Of a DNA stretch of 64,000 nt, positions 44,911-54,868 are shown in pieces (position 1 is the stretch's first letter; every line of letters begins with the position of its first letter). A program made the translations under genes and the position numbers. Source of the stretch: CAWJMD01 sp963845675 (GTDB taxonomy: Bacteria; Actinomycetota; Actinomycetes; Actinomycetales; CAWJMD01); contig CAWJSX010000001.1 in the NCBI GenBank assembly GCA_963845675.1, forward strand, positions 1,116,001 to 1,180,000. Direction: 5' to 3'. The notes beneath the pieces were generated by a model. It was not told the DNA's origin. It searched no databases and saw nothing but the letters and a program-made list of their open reading frames with translations.

Positions 44911-45753
44911 TCAGGCGTCGTCGTCGCGCGCGGCGCCCAGCACCGAGAGCTCCTCCACGAGGCGGGCGTGCAGGCCGGGACGGGCTGCGACGACCAGCTC
45001 CTCGCTCGGAGCCACCCCGCCGGGTCCCGTCACCCGCGCTCCGGACTCCGAGGCGACGAGGGCACCGGCCGCGTGGTCCCACGGCTGGAGGCCCCGCTCG
45101 TAGTAGCCGTCGAGCCGACCGGTGGCCAGGGCACAGAGGTCGAGGGCCGCCGAGCCGATCCTGCGGATGTCACGGACCTTGGGCAGCAGGGACGCGAGGA
45201 CGCGTGACTGCGATCGGCGTCGGGGCACGGTGTAGCCGAAACCCGTTCCGAGCAGGGCCCTCTCGAGCGGTACGTCCGCCGGTCCCGGCAGCGTCACCCC
45301 GTCGAGGTGGGCGCCGCCCCCGAGCGTGGCCGTCCACATCTCACCGGTGGCCGGGTTGAAGACGCACCCCGCCAGGACGGTCCACGACCGCGGGCTGGGC
45401 TGCCCCTCCACCACGGCGACGCTGACCGCGTAGGCCGGGATGTCGTACAGGTAGTTCACGGTCCCGTCGATCGGGTCGACCACCCACGTCAGGCCACTGG
45501 TCCCGGACCTCAGGCCGCCCTCCTCGCCCAGCATGCCGTCGTCGGGGCGGGCCTCCAGCAACCGCTCCAGCAGCAGCGCCTCCGCGGCGGTGTCCATGGC
45601 CGTGACGACGTCGACCGGACTCGTCTTGGTCGCGGTGACCCGCAGGTCGTCGGGTCGCTCGTCGTGGATGAGCCGCCCCGCGGCCCGGGCCGCGCCCTCG
45701 GCCACCTCCAGCAGCGCCGCCAGGTCGTGCTTCGCCGGGACGGGGTCGTTCAC
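44911..45753 (-). CDS. Inositol monophosphatase family protein (SuhB-like)
   Basis: 280 residues, intact. Mg2+/Li+-sensitive phosphatase fold: MLGEEGGLRSG (motif with the two Glu), TWVVDPIDGTVNYLYDIPAY (DPIDGT motif), GTGFGYTVPRRR, GSAALDLCALATGRLDGYYE, and QPWDHAAGALVASESGARVT (WDxAAG). Hydrolyses inositol 1-phosphate or a related sugar phosphate; in actinobacteria this can feed phosphatidylinositol and mycothiol synthesis. GTG 45753 overlaps the ferrochelatase stop, so co-translated. Confidence 0.93.
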   Translation of the reverse strand: MNDPVPAKHDLAALLEVAEGAARAAGRLIHDERPDDLRVTATKTSPVDVVTAMDTAAEALLLERLLEARPDDGMLGEEGGLRSGTSGLTWVVDPIDGTVNYLYDIPAYAVSVAVVEGQPSPRSWTVLAGCVFNPATGEMWTATLGGGAHLDGVTLPGPADVPLERALLGTGFGYTVPRRRSQSRVLASLLPKVRDIRRIGSAALDLCALATGRLDGYYERGLQPWDHAAGALVASESGARVTGPGGVAPSEELVVAARPGLHARLVEELSVLGAARDDDA

Positions 45754-46930
45754 GACGTCACCGTCAGGACGGGCGGGCTCCAGTCCGCGCCGCACGCCGC
45801 CGGTCGACCGGCCTGCCGCCCAGGACAGCAGCCGACGGCGCAGATCTCGTGTCCGGCCTCCAGCGATCCGACGGTGGCGCGGTCGGGACCGCCGTCCGGG
45901 AACGCCTCCCCGCCGACGCGTGCGGTGCCCCGCCGGGCGACGTCGGCCCGCTCCAGCACGAGGTCGACCAGCCCGCGTCACGAACGAGGCCGCGGTCCCG
46001 GCGGTCGGGAACACGCTCGAAGGCCAGCCCCAGCCGTTCGGCGGTCGCCGCGGCCTCGGTGTCGAGGTCGTACACCACCTCCATGTGGTCGCTGACGAAA
46101 CCGATCGGGGCCAGCACCACGGACTGCACCCCCCGCTGGGAGAGCTGCTCGAGGTGGTCGTTCACGTCCGGCTCGGTCCATGGCTGGGACGGAGGACCCG
46201 AGCGGGAGCAGAAGACCAGGTCCCACGGGCAGCGGTTCGGTGCCAAGAGCCTGCGCGACCCCGGCGGCGACGGTCGCCGCCACATCGCGGTGCTGCGTGA
46301 CGTAGGCGTCGCCCCGCGGACCCGACCCCCGTGTCATCGACTCGGGGATCGAGTGGGTGACGAACACCAGGCGCGGCTCGGCGTGACCCGACCCACGCAG
46401 TCGCCGGACGCCCGCGACCACGGCGTCGACGTTGGCCTGCACGAAGCCCGGGGCGTTGAAGTAGCGACGCACCTGGTCGACCTCGAGGTGGCGTCCCTCA
46501 CCGGCGAGCGTCACCAGGGCCTCCCCCAGGTCCTCGCGGTACTGGCGGCAGCCGGAGTAGGACGAGTACGCGCTGGTGGTCAGGGACAGCACCCGCCGGT
46601 GACCTCGGTCGTGTGCCTCCCGCAGGACGTCGACGAGGTAGGGGTCCCAGTTGCGGTTGCCCCACAGGACCGGCAGGTCCAGGCCGCGCGCGGCGCAGCT
46701 CGTCCTCGAGGGCCTGCCGGAGCGCACGGTTCTGGTCGTTGATCGGGCTGCGTCCCGCCGAACAGGGCGTAGTGGGCTCCGACCTCGACGAGCCGCTCGT
46801 CGGGGATCCCTCGTCCGCGGGTCACGTTCTGGAGGAAGGGCAGCACGTCGTCAGGTCCTTCCGGGCCGCCGAAGGACAGCAGCAGGAGGGCGTCGTAGGG
46901 TGCGCAGGTGGGGGTCGACGCGAGGGTCAT
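45750..46930 (-). CDS. hemH: Ferrochelatase (coproporphyrin type in actinobacteria), frameshifted
   Basis: About 390 residues over five frames. Inserts Fe2+ into a porphyrin; the actinobacterial enzyme works on coproporphyrin III (also named cpfC). YDALLLLSFGGPEGPDDVLP, FLQNVTRGRGIPDERL, LDLPVLWGNRNWDPYLVDVL, SLTTSAYSSYSGCRQYREDL, VFVTHSIPESM (active-site His), SVVLAPIGFVSDHMEVVYDL (conserved His and Glu) are all present. A C-terminal extension contains CAVGCCPG, which may be part of the [2Fe-2S] ligands known in actinobacterial ferrochelatases. Breaks near 46750, 46690, 46240 and 45980. Stop overlaps the inositol-phosphatase start. Confidence 0.9.
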
Positions 46931-46984
46931 GCGTCCATCGTCCCAAGGTGCGTCCGACCGCGCAGCATCGGGAGGTTGACCGGG

Positions 46985-48294
46985 ATGACCCGACGCCGGC
47001 GGTGGCGCAGCTGGGCCGGCACGGTGCGACGCCTCCCCCCAGCACCTCCTGGCTCCCGACCAGCGTCGAGGACGTCCAGCACGCCGTGGCCGATGCGGCG
47101 GCCCGCGGCGGCACCGTGCGAGCGGCCGGGTCCGGGCACTCCTTCAGCCCCCTCGTCGGCTGCGACGACGTCGTCGTGCTGCCCGGGGGTCCGGACGAGG
47201 ACATCGAGGTCGACCCCGCGACGGGTGTCGCGTCCGTCTCCGCTGGCACCGGGCTGCGCCGCCTCGGCACCGAGCTGCTGGGCCGGGGCCGGGCGCTGCC
47301 CGTGGTGGGCGACATCGACGCGCAGACGGTCGCCGGTGCCACCCAGACCGGGGACGCACGGCACGGCGCGCGACATCCCGGCTGCGATGACGTCCTCGGT
47401 GGTGGGCCTCGAGCTGGTGCTGGCGGACGGGAGCCTGGCGCGCGTCGACGCGGACGACGACCCGGACCTCCTTGCGGCGGCCCGGCTCGGCCTCGGCGCC
47501 TTCGGCGTCGTGACCCGCGTCCGGCTGTCGACCGTCCCCGCGTTCCAGCTGGTCACCCAGGACCGATCCGGGCCGCCTCGACGCGACGCTGGAGGGGTTG
47601 GACGCGTTCGCCGCGAGCAGCGACCACCCGGAGCTCTTCTGGTTCCCCGGCACCGACGGGGTGCAGCTCACGACCCGGGACCGCACGCACGCACCGGTAC
47701 CGGCCCGGTGGAGGCACGACGATGGCCCGGACGAGACGGGACGTGGTCGAGAACGTCGGCCTGGCCCTGGTCGGTGCGGCGCAGCGAGCGGCTCCGAGGA
47801 GCCGCCGTGCGAGCAACGGCCTGGCCGTGCGGCTGAGCGGCAGCAGACCGCGTGTCGCCCACTCGCACAGTGCGTTCACGACGCACCGACGGGTGCGCTT
47901 CGTCGAGATGGAGTTCGCGATGCCCCGCAGCACGGCTGCTGCGGTGCTGCGAGAGCTGCGGCAGCTGGCGACCCGGCACGAGGTCGGCTTCCCGGTCGAG
48001 GTGCGGTTCGGTCCCGCCGACGGCGTCTGGCTCTCCCCGTCGTGCGACCGCGACAGCGTCTACGTCAGCGTGCACAGCTTCCAGCGGGTCGAGTACGAGC
48101 GCTGGTTCGCGGACTGCGAGGACCTCTTCGTGGCCTACGCCGGCCGTCCCCACTGGGGCAAGCTCCACTCCCGGACCGCCGCCGACCTGTCCGCCGACGT
48201 GCCGCACTGGGACGACGTCCGCGCCGTCAGGGACCGGGTCGACCCGCACCGCGTCTTCAGCACGACCTACCTGCGCGATCTGTTCGGCGACTGA
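46985..48294 (+). CDS. FAD-linked aldonolactone oxidase, D-arabinono-1,4-lactone oxidase family (frameshifted)
   Basis: About 435 residues. FAD_binding_4 domain (VRAAGSGHSFSPLVGCDDVV; GDIDAQTVAGATQTG; GLELVLADGSLARVDADDDP) and C-terminal ALO domain (AHSHSAFTTHRRVRFVEMEF; VSVHSFQRVEYERWFADCED; AYAGRPHWGKLHSRTAADLS). The HWGK motif near the end is typical of gulono/arabinono-lactone and alditol oxidases. Substrate unknown. ATG 46985 has GGGAGG 8 nt upstream. Breaks near 47025, 47355, 47570 and 47710. The stop lies inside a 20-bp tandem repeat. Confidence 0.88.
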
Positions 48295-48340
48295 TCCACC
48301 TGTTCGGCGTCTGATCCACCTGCACGGCGTCTGATCCACC
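48281..48340. repeat. Three tandem 20-bp repeats spanning the oxidase stop codon
   Basis: Units TGTTCGGCGACTGATCCACC (48281), TGTTCGGCGTCTGATCCACC (48301) and TGCACGGCGTCTGATCCACC (48321), differing at one to three positions. The first contains the gene's TGA. Since 20 is not a multiple of three, copies beyond the first are untranslated. Probably slipped-strand duplication. Confidence 0.9.
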
Positions 48341-48448
48341 GGCCCGGCACGCGGCACGGCTCCCGGGTCTGGCCCCTCCCCGTCCTACAGTGGGCGCGCA
48401 GGGATGGGTGCAGGGATCGGGAGCTGCCAGACGAGGGAGACCGTGGCG

Positions 48449-49573
48449 ATGCAGGACCTGGAGCTGGTGGGGGTTCACGACGACGGTGAGCACGTGCTGC
48501 TCACGGCCCCTGACGGGTCGCGCTACCTCCTGCCGATCGACGAGCCGCTGCGCGCCGCAGTCCGTCGCGACCGCGCACGGCTCGGTCAGCTGCAGATCGC
48601 GATCGACGGCAGCCTGCGTCCCCGGGACATCCAGACCAGGATCCGCGCCGGGCAGAGCGCCGAGGAGCTGGCCGAGCTGCTCAGGCCTGCCGCTCGAGCA
48701 CGTCCGCCGGTACGAGGGGCCCGGTCCTCGCCGAGCGCGAGGAGATCGCGCGCCGGGCACGCAACACCATCGCCCTCCGCGGTTCCGGCGGTGACCAGAT
48801 CCTCGACGACCTCGTGGCCGAGCGCATGGCGGTGCGGGGCGTCGGCGGCCAGCGCACCTGGGACGCGTGGCGCGACGAGTCGGGCGCGTGGCTGGTGCAG
48901 GTCTCGTTCACGGCCGCGACGCAAGCCGAAGGTCGCCCAGTGGCACTTCGACCCGCCGGCCGGACCCTCGACCCGCTCGACGACGAGGCCCGCTGGCTGT
49001 CCGGCCGGGCGTCGTCGGATTCGGGACCCTGGGCGCCCGGCGGCTGAGCGCCGTGCGGGGGTCCGACGCCGGTCCCGCGACCGAGGTGTCCGAACGGGTC
49101 TACGACGTCGAGGCCGACGGGGGTGTCCGCGAGAGCGCGGCCGACGAGCCCGTGGCGCCGCGCACGGTGGACATCCTCGACGCCCTGAGGGGACGGCGTG
49201 GTCGTCGTCAGCCGGTGGACGACGGCGGTCCGGTCGAGGGGATCGGCGCGCCGCTGCAGACCGACCTCGTGGACGACCTGCTGGAACGCGGGGACGCACC
49301 GGGCGCACATCCCCCGGCATCGCGCCCCGACGAGGCGACCGACGCGGAGATCCTCGCGCTGCCCGAGCCCCGGCCGGCCGGCGCCCGCGCCGGGCCCTGA
49401 CGCCGACCGTGCGGGTGGGACGACGGGCCGGACGGGACCGAGCAGGCCGATGAGCCGCGCCGGCGCCGCCCGGGCTCCTCCGCCGGCTCCGGAACCCAGC
49501 GCCGAGCAGCCGTTCGAAGCGCGCGACCGTCCCGAGCTGGGACGACATCGTCTTCGGGTCGAAGAAGGACTGA
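48449..49573 (+). CDS. sepH: Cell-division regulator SepH (DUF3071), frameshifted
   Basis: About 375 residues. N-terminal DUF3071 region: MQDLELVGVHDDGEHVLLTA, PDGSRYLLPIDEPLRAAVRR, LRPRDIQTRIRAGQSAEELA, GLPLEHVRRYEGPVLAEREE (helix-turn-helix), DLVAERMAVRGVGGQRTWDA, then an acidic linker and the conserved C-terminus VPSWDDIVFGSKKD. SepH binds FtsZ and promotes its assembly at division septa in Streptomyces and mycobacteria. ATG 48449 matches family starts; GTG 48443 is an alternative. A TACAGT -10 candidate lies at 48386-48391. Breaks near 48690, 48925, 48960 and 49400-49520. Confidence 0.92.
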
Positions 49574-49576
49574 GGC

Positions 49577-50284
49577 TCAGGCGGTCTCGACCGCGTCCAC
49601 GGTCCGTGCGTCGCCGTTCGGCGGGACGGCACAGACCTCGAGGTCGAACGGCAGCACGTCCGGCGACATCGCGGCGGCGCGGGCTGCGTGGGCGGTCATC
49701 CGACGCATGTGGTGGCGACGGCAGAGCGTCTCGTAGCCCACCTCGCCGGTGGCCTGGTCGACGTCCCCGACGACCACCTGGGCACCCTCGACGACCATCA
49801 CGCCGTCGACGGTGCGGGCGTTGTGGGTGGCGCGGGAGCCGCACCAGCACAGCGCCTCGACCTGCAGGAGCTGCACGCGGTCGGCCAGCTCGACGAGCCG
49901 CGCCGAGCCGGGGAACAGCCGGGTGCGGAAGTCGGCGGTGATCCCGAAGGCGAAGACGTCGACCCCCAGGTCGTCCACGATCCGGGCGAGCTGCTCGACC
50001 TGCGTGGGCGAGTAGAACTGCGCCTCGTCGCAGACCAGGTAGTCGACACGGTGGCCGGCCATCCGGCGGCGGGTCACCTCGTCCCAGAAGTCGGTGCCGT
50101 CGGCCACCTCGAGTGCCTCGGTGCTCAGCCCGAGCCGACTGGAGAGCACGGACTCCCCCGCGCGGTCGTAGCGGGTGAAGATCAGGCCGCCACGTCCGCG
50201 CACCGAGTGGTTGTGGTCCATCTGCAGCGCCAACGTCGACTTGCCGCAGTCCATCGTGCCCGAGAAGAAGACCAGTTCCGCCAC
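49577..50284 (-). CDS. tdk: Thymidine kinase
   Basis: 235 residues, intact. Type II thymidine kinase: P-loop FFSGTMDCGKSTLALQMDHN, YLVCDEAQFYSPTQVEQLAR (DEAQF, substrate Mg site), GITADFRTRLFPGSARLVEL lasso start, and zinc-ribbon Cys in LCWCGSRATHNARTVDG with a further Cys in YETLCRRHH. Salvages thymidine to dTMP. GTG 50284. Convergent with sepH, 3 bp apart, without a visible terminator. Confidence 0.95.
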   Translation of the reverse strand: MAELVFFSGTMDCGKSTLALQMDHNHSVRGRGGLIFTRYDRAGESVLSSRLGLSTEALEVADGTDFWDEVTRRRMAGHRVDYLVCDEAQFYSPTQVEQLARIVDDLGVDVFAFGITADFRTRLFPGSARLVELADRVQLLQVEALCWCGSRATHNARTVDGVMVVEGAQVVVGDVDQATGEVGYETLCRRHHMRRMTAHAARAAAMSPDVLPFDLEVCAVPPNGDARTVDAVETA

Positions 50285-50312
50285 GGGGGACCATCCTGCC
50301 CTAGCGGCCCGG

Positions 50313-51468
50313 TCAGCCGGAGGCCGGTGGGCGCACGAGCAGCGGGACGAGCACCTCGTCGTCCGTGCGGGCACCGTGCAGGCCGATCAGCGACCTGCCC
50401 TCGACCCGCTGGACGCGCGTGTCGTGGACCGCCCGTGGACCCGAGACCGAGCAGACGACGTCCCCGATCCGCCGAAGAGCGAGAGCCGCCGACCGGTCCG
50501 AACCAGCCGGCGGCGACGGCCTCGTCGCGGGTGAGCACCTCGGCGTCGTCGCCGAGCACGGCACGCCACCGGGCAGCGACCGCCGGTGCCTCCCCCGGCT
50601 CGCAGTAGAGCATCGGGGCGCGAGGCTCCCCGCCGGTCAGCTCGACGCCTCGGGCCAGCTCCCGCGCCACCGGGTCGGTGTCGGCGTCGACCAGGTCGAT
50701 GCGCGCGTCCATCGGCACGTCGACCATCCCGTGGTCCGCCGTCACCACCATCAGCGTGTCGGACGGCAGGCGGGCGGCGAGCGTCCGCAGAGCGAGGTCG
50801 ACGGCGGCCAGCTCGTCGCACCAGTCCCACGACCCGCAGCCGCGGCCGTGTCCGGTCTTGTCGACGTCGCCCCAGTACAGGTACACCAGGCTGCGCGGCG
50901 AGCTGCGGACGGCGGTGGCTGCGGCGTCGACCCGGCGGTCGAGGCTGGACGCCCCGACGAACCGTGCGCCGCGCAGCGCCGCCTCCGTGAGACCCGAGCC
51001 GCCGAAGAAGGACGGCCCGATCAGCACGACGTCCACGCCGTCCGCCGCGACCTGCTCGAACACGGGCGGGCGCGGCTGCCACTCGCGCGGGTCCGGTCCG
51101 TTCTCCCACGACAGCTCGTTGAGCAGCAGGCCCGTGTCGGGGTCGCGTACCTGGTAGCCGACCATGCCGTGCTCCCCCGACGCCAGGCCGGTGCCGAACG
51201 ACCCCATCGACGTGGCGGTGGTCGAGGGGAACCCGGAGCGCAACGCCCGGCCCCCCTCGGCCCGCAGCCCGGTGAGGAACGGCGCGTACGAGGGGCGGTC
51301 GGCAAGGAGCATGTCGCCCAGGCCGTCGACCAGCACGACGACGACCCGCGGGTGCGTGGGCAGCGACCATCCCGGACGGGGGACGTCGGACCGCAGCGAC
51401 GCCACACCCAGTGCGCCGGCCACCGCCGGCAGGACCTCGCGGAGCTCCCCGACGGGTGCCGGGCTCAC
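50313..51468 (-). CDS. Alkaline phosphatase family (nucleotide pyrophosphatase/phosphodiesterase-like) protein, one frameshift
   Basis: About 384 residues from GTG 51468. Metal-binding Asp in RVVVVLVDGLGDMLLADRPS, nucleophile Thr in SGFPSTTATSMGSFGTGLAS, VYLYWGDVDKTGHGRGCGSW, and VVTADHGMVDVPMDARIDLV (ADHG) give the full bimetal phosphatase/PDE set. No signal peptide, so cytoplasmic. Typical neighbour of thymidine kinase and DUF5998 in this lineage. Frame break near 50490. Substrate unknown. Confidence 0.9.
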
Positions 51469-51475
51469 AGGCCGG

Positions 51476-52108
51476 TCACGGGGCCGCCGTGGCGGGGGCC
51501 GCAGCGCCCGGCAGGTGACCTCCGGTGGCGGCCGACAGCGCCCGGGCGAAAGCGAGCGCGTCGGCGACGGCGTCCCCGCCCTCGGCCGCGGAGGCGACAC
51601 GCACCACGATGTCGTCGCCGGCGATGCTGCCGGTGTAGCCGTGGTCGGCCTCGCAGCCGGGGTCCGCGCAGGTGGCCGGCTCGAGGTCGACGCGGTGCAC
51701 CGAGCCCCACCCGATGGTCAGGCTCAGCTCGTGCGGCAGCGCCCCCGGTGTGTGCTGGGCCGGGTCCGGCACGAGGTGCTGCAGGACGACGGTACGGACC
51801 TGGTGCAGCGGCACGGCCTCCGTCGACGCCGACGCGTAGGTCGTGGGGCTGCCCTCGTCGGGACCGTGGTCGTCGGCGTGGGCCACCACGAGGCGGCTAC
51901 CGGTGACCACCAGCACGGTGATGTGGCGCCGCACCTCCTCGGAGTCGAAGGTCGTCTCCTGGTGCACGAGGTGGGCGTGCACGGGCTCGCCTGCGACGGC
52001 CGTGTCGACGACCTGCGCGACCAGGGCCGGGTAGTAGCCGGCACGGTCGATGTCGTCCGTGAGCACGGACGGCAGGGAGGGGCTCGTGGTGGCCGGGCGG
52101 CGGGTCAT
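51476..52108 (-). CDS. DUF5998-family protein
   Basis: 210 residues, intact, ATG 52108. LTDDIDRAGYYPALVAQVVD, HLVHQETTFDSEEVRRHITV, LVVTGSRLVVAHADDHGPDE, LEPATCADPGCEADHGYTGS, DDIVVRVASAAEGGDAVADA. Beta-rich with a PH-like look and a CADPGCEADH motif that may bind metal. Function unknown; conserved with the phosphatase gene that follows 7 bp downstream, so probably one operon. Confidence 0.87.
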   Translation of the reverse strand: MTRRPATTSPSLPSVLTDDIDRAGYYPALVAQVVDTAVAGEPVHAHLVHQETTFDSEEVRRHITVLVVTGSRLVVAHADDHGPDEGSPTTYASASTEAVPLHQVRTVVLQHLVPDPAQHTPGALPHELSLTIGWGSVHRVDLEPATCADPGCEADHGYTGSIAGDDIVVRVASAAEGGDAVADALAFARALSAATGGHLPGAAAPATAAP

Positions 52109-52142
52109 GCGTCCATCCTGGCACCACGCGGCGACCACCGGC

Positions 52143-54821
52143 TCACGTAGCACCCATGGACCGACGCGTTCCGTGGTCCGTGCGCGTCGGGGGCCGGGCG
52201 AGACGGGCCGAGGCCGCGAGCACGCTGACGCCGGTCTGCCCGACCAGGACGGGGAACAGCTCGAGCTCGGCCACCTCCGGCAGGTCGTCCGCGAGACGGG
52301 AGACCCTCGCCAGCAGGTCCTCCAGCGCGGGGACGTCCAGAGCGGGGGTGCCGCGGTAGCCGAAGAGCCGGGGCGCAGCCCGGATCGAGCGGACGAGGTC
52401 GTGGACGTCGACGTCGGTCAGGGGCGGGATGCGGTGTGCCATGTCACCGAGCAGCTCGGTCGCGTCGCCGGCCAGGCCGAACGACACCACCGGTCCGAAG
52501 AGTGCGTCCTCCATGGCGTGCACGATGACAGCCACGCCGGGTCGCGCCATCGACTGCACCACGAACCCGCGCGCGACCGCCGGGTCGTGCACGCCCGAGA
52601 GCATCTCCTGGACGTCGGCCCGGAGCTCGCGCTCTGTCCCGATCTGCAGCCGGACGCCCTGGACGTCCCGGCGCTCCCTCAGGGTCCGGTCGGCGTACTT
52701 GAGGGCCACCGGCCATCCGAGCCGCTCGGCGGCCGCGACCGCCTCGTCCGCGTCGCACGCCCCCAGCGCTGGCCGGACGGAGATGCCGTAGCACGCCAGC
52801 AGCTCCGCGACGCGGTCCTCGCCCAGTGCGAGGCCGCTGGGGTGGTCCGCACGGGCACCGTCGCGGCCCGCGAGCTCGCGGTCGACGAGCTCACGGGCTG
52901 TCGCGGGGTTACAACCCGTCGGCTCGACGGGCACGCCCGGGTCGCGCGCGCGCCACTGCGCGTAGCGGGTGACGGCCGCGAGCGCGCGGGCCGCGTCCTC
53001 CGGCGTGGGGAACGCCGGGACGGTCTCACTGCCGTGCATGCCCTCGTGCGTGACCTCGCGCAGGCCCACGAAGCACGCGGCGGCGGTCTTCTCCGACCCC
53101 GCCGAGGCCTCGGCCAGCGCGGTCACCACGTCCTGCCCGAAGGCCCCGAGCGGTGGGATGAAGCTGGCCACGACGGAGTCGACGGACGGGTCGGCGAAGA
53201 CCTGCCGCAGCGCCGAGCGGAAGTCCTCGGCGCTGGCCTGCGGGGCCACCGTGACCGGCGGAGCGACGTCAAGGCCCCAGCTGCTGGCCGCCTCCGCCGC
53301 GAGTGCCGCGAGGGCCTCGGAGTTCGCCACCACCGCGACCCGCTCCCCGGCAGGCAGCGGCTGGTGCACCAGCAGCTGCGCGACGTCGAAGAGCTGGTGG
53401 ATGTTCTCGGTCCGGATCACGCCGGCCTGGCGCAGCATGGCGCCGAACGCCTCCCGCGGCGCACGGGACTGCCGCACCTCGTGGCCGGGAGGCACGCCGA
53501 AGCCGCTGACGCCGGACTTGACGACGACGACGGGCTTGCGTCGCGCCAGCCTCCTGGCCACGCGCGAGAACTTGCGCGGGTTGCCGACGCTCTCCAGGTA
53601 CAGGCCGACGGCCGTGGTCCGCGGGTCCTCCTCCCAGAACTGCATCAGGTCGTTGCCGGAGACGTCCGCGCGGTTTCCGGCCGACACGAAGCTGGACACA
53701 CCCAGGCCGCGTCGCGCGGCGGAGGCGAGCACGGCCACGCCGAGGGCACCGGACTGGCTGAAGAGCCCGAGCCCACCCGGCTGGGGCAGGTCGGGGGCCA
53801 GCGACGCGTTGAGCCGCACCTCCGGGTCGGTGTTGACCATCCCGAAGGAGTTCGGGCCCACCACCCGCATCCCCTGTGCCCGCGCGGTGCGGACCAGCTC
53901 ACGCTGCAGCGCCAGCCCTTCCGCTCCGGTCTCCGCGAAGCCGCTCGACACCACGACCAGTCCCTTGACCCCGGCGGCCGCGCAGTCGGCGACCACCTGG
54001 CGGACGGCCTGAGCAGGGACGGCGACCACCGCGAGGTCGACGGGCCCGTCGATGTCCGCCACCGAGGCGTGAACGGGAAGGCCGCCGAGGACGTCGGCGC
54101 CGGGGTTCACCGGGTGGACGGAGCCCGTGAAGCCACCTCCGAGCAGGTTGTCGAGCAGTGCGGCACCCACCGACGGCACGACGCCGCTGGCGCCGACGAC
54201 GGCCACCGACCGGGGGGTCATCAACGCCTGCAGGCTCGCTGCTTCCGCCCGGTGCTCCCGGGCGGCCATCACGGCCCTCGACCGCTCCGTGGGGTCGATG
54301 TCGAAGTGCAGCGAGATGACACCGTCGTCGTAGGCGTGCGTCACCTCGTACCCCGCGTCGCGGAAGACCTGCACCATCTTGCGGTTCTGCGGCAGCACCT
54401 CGGCCACGAAACGACGGATCCGGCGCTCCCTCGCGGCGGCGGCAAGGTGCTCGAGCAGGACCGAGCCGAGCCCGCGTCCCTGCTGGGAGTCCGCGACGTT
54501 GAACGCGACCTCGGCTTCGTCCGGCGAGAGGCGCTCGTACCGGCCGACGGCGATGAGGCGGTCGCCGACCTCGGCGACCAGCGCGACGCGGTCGTGGTGG
54601 TCCACGTGCGTGAAGCGCTCCAGGTCACGGTCGGAGATGCGGGGCATCGGCGCGAAGAAGCGCATGTAGGTCGACTCGGCGGACTGCCCCAGGTGGAAGG
54701 CCTGCAGGGCGTCGGCGTCCTCGACGGTGATCGGCCTCAGGTGCGCGGTTCCCCCGTCGCGCAGCACGACGTCCGCCGCCCAGTGCCCGGGGAAGCCCGT
54801 CTGCCGGGGCGAGTCCGCCAT
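52143..54821 (-). CDS. GNAT acetyltransferase fused to ADP-forming acyl-CoA synthetase (acetyl-CoA synthetase-like)
   Basis: 892 residues, intact. Residues about 20-180 form a GNAT domain (AHLRPITVEDADALQAFHLG; DSQQGRGLGSVLLEHLAAAA acetyl-CoA loop). About 200-650: CoA-binding and succinyl-CoA-synthetase-like domains (SVAVVGASGVVPSVGAALLD; VGPNSFGMVNTDPEVRLNAS; LFSQSGALGVAVLASAARRG). About 670-870: ATP-grasp (GWPVALKYADRTLRERRDVQ; ELELFPVLV). The conserved phospho-His of ADP-forming synthetases (GH-containing loop) appears as PPGHEVRQSRAPRE. The domain order (GNAT first) is that of actinobacterial lysine-acyltransferase/acyl-CoA-synthetase proteins. TAACCT lies six bases before ATG 54821. Confidence 0.9.
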   Translation of the reverse strand: MADSPRQTGFPGHWAADVVLRDGGTAHLRPITVEDADALQAFHLGQSAESTYMRFFAPMPRISDRDLERFTHVDHHDRVALVAEVGDRLIAVGRYERLSPDEAEVAFNVADSQQGRGLGSVLLEHLAAAARERRIRRFVAEVLPQNRKMVQVFRDAGYEVTHAYDDGVISLHFDIDPTERSRAVMAAREHRAEAASLQALMTPRSVAVVGASGVVPSVGAALLDNLLGGGFTGSVHPVNPGADVLGGLPVHASVADIDGPVDLAVVAVPAQAVRQVVADCAAAGVKGLVVVSSGFAETGAEGLALQRELVRTARAQGMRVVGPNSFGMVNTDPEVRLNASLAPDLPQPGGLGLFSQSGALGVAVLASAARRGLGVSSFVSAGNRADVSGNDLMQFWEEDPRTTAVGLYLESVGNPRKFSRVARRLARRKPVVVVKSGVSGFGVPPGHEVRQSRAPREAFGAMLRQAGVIRTENIHQLFDVAQLLVHQPLPAGERVAVVANSEALAALAAEAASSWGLDVAPPVTVAPQASAEDFRSALRQVFADPSVDSVVASFIPPLGAFGQDVVTALAEASAGSEKTAAACFVGLREVTHEGMHGSETVPAFPTPEDAARALAAVTRYAQWRARDPGVPVEPTGCNPATARELVDRELAGRDGARADHPSGLALGEDRVAELLACYGISVRPALGACDADEAVAAAERLGWPVALKYADRTLRERRDVQGVRLQIGTERELRADVQEMLSGVHDPAVARGFVVQSMARPGVAVIVHAMEDALFGPVVSFGLAGDATELLGDMAHRIPPLTDVDVHDLVRSIRAAPRLFGYRGTPALDVPALEDLLARVSRLADDLPEVAELELFPVLVGQTGVSVLAASARLARPPTRTDHGTRRSMGAT

Positions 54822-54827
54822 GGACCC

Positions 54828-54833
54828 AGGTTA
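54828..54833 (-). promoter_or_regulatory. Leaderless-type -10 box (TAACCT) of the GNAT/CoA-synthetase gene
   Basis: On the minus strand TAACCT ends six bases before ATG 54821; no ribosome-binding site between. Supports the chosen start. Confidence 0.5.
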
Positions 54834-54868
54834 GGGCCGAGGTGGTGTGTCGATGGGAGGCTGCGTCG

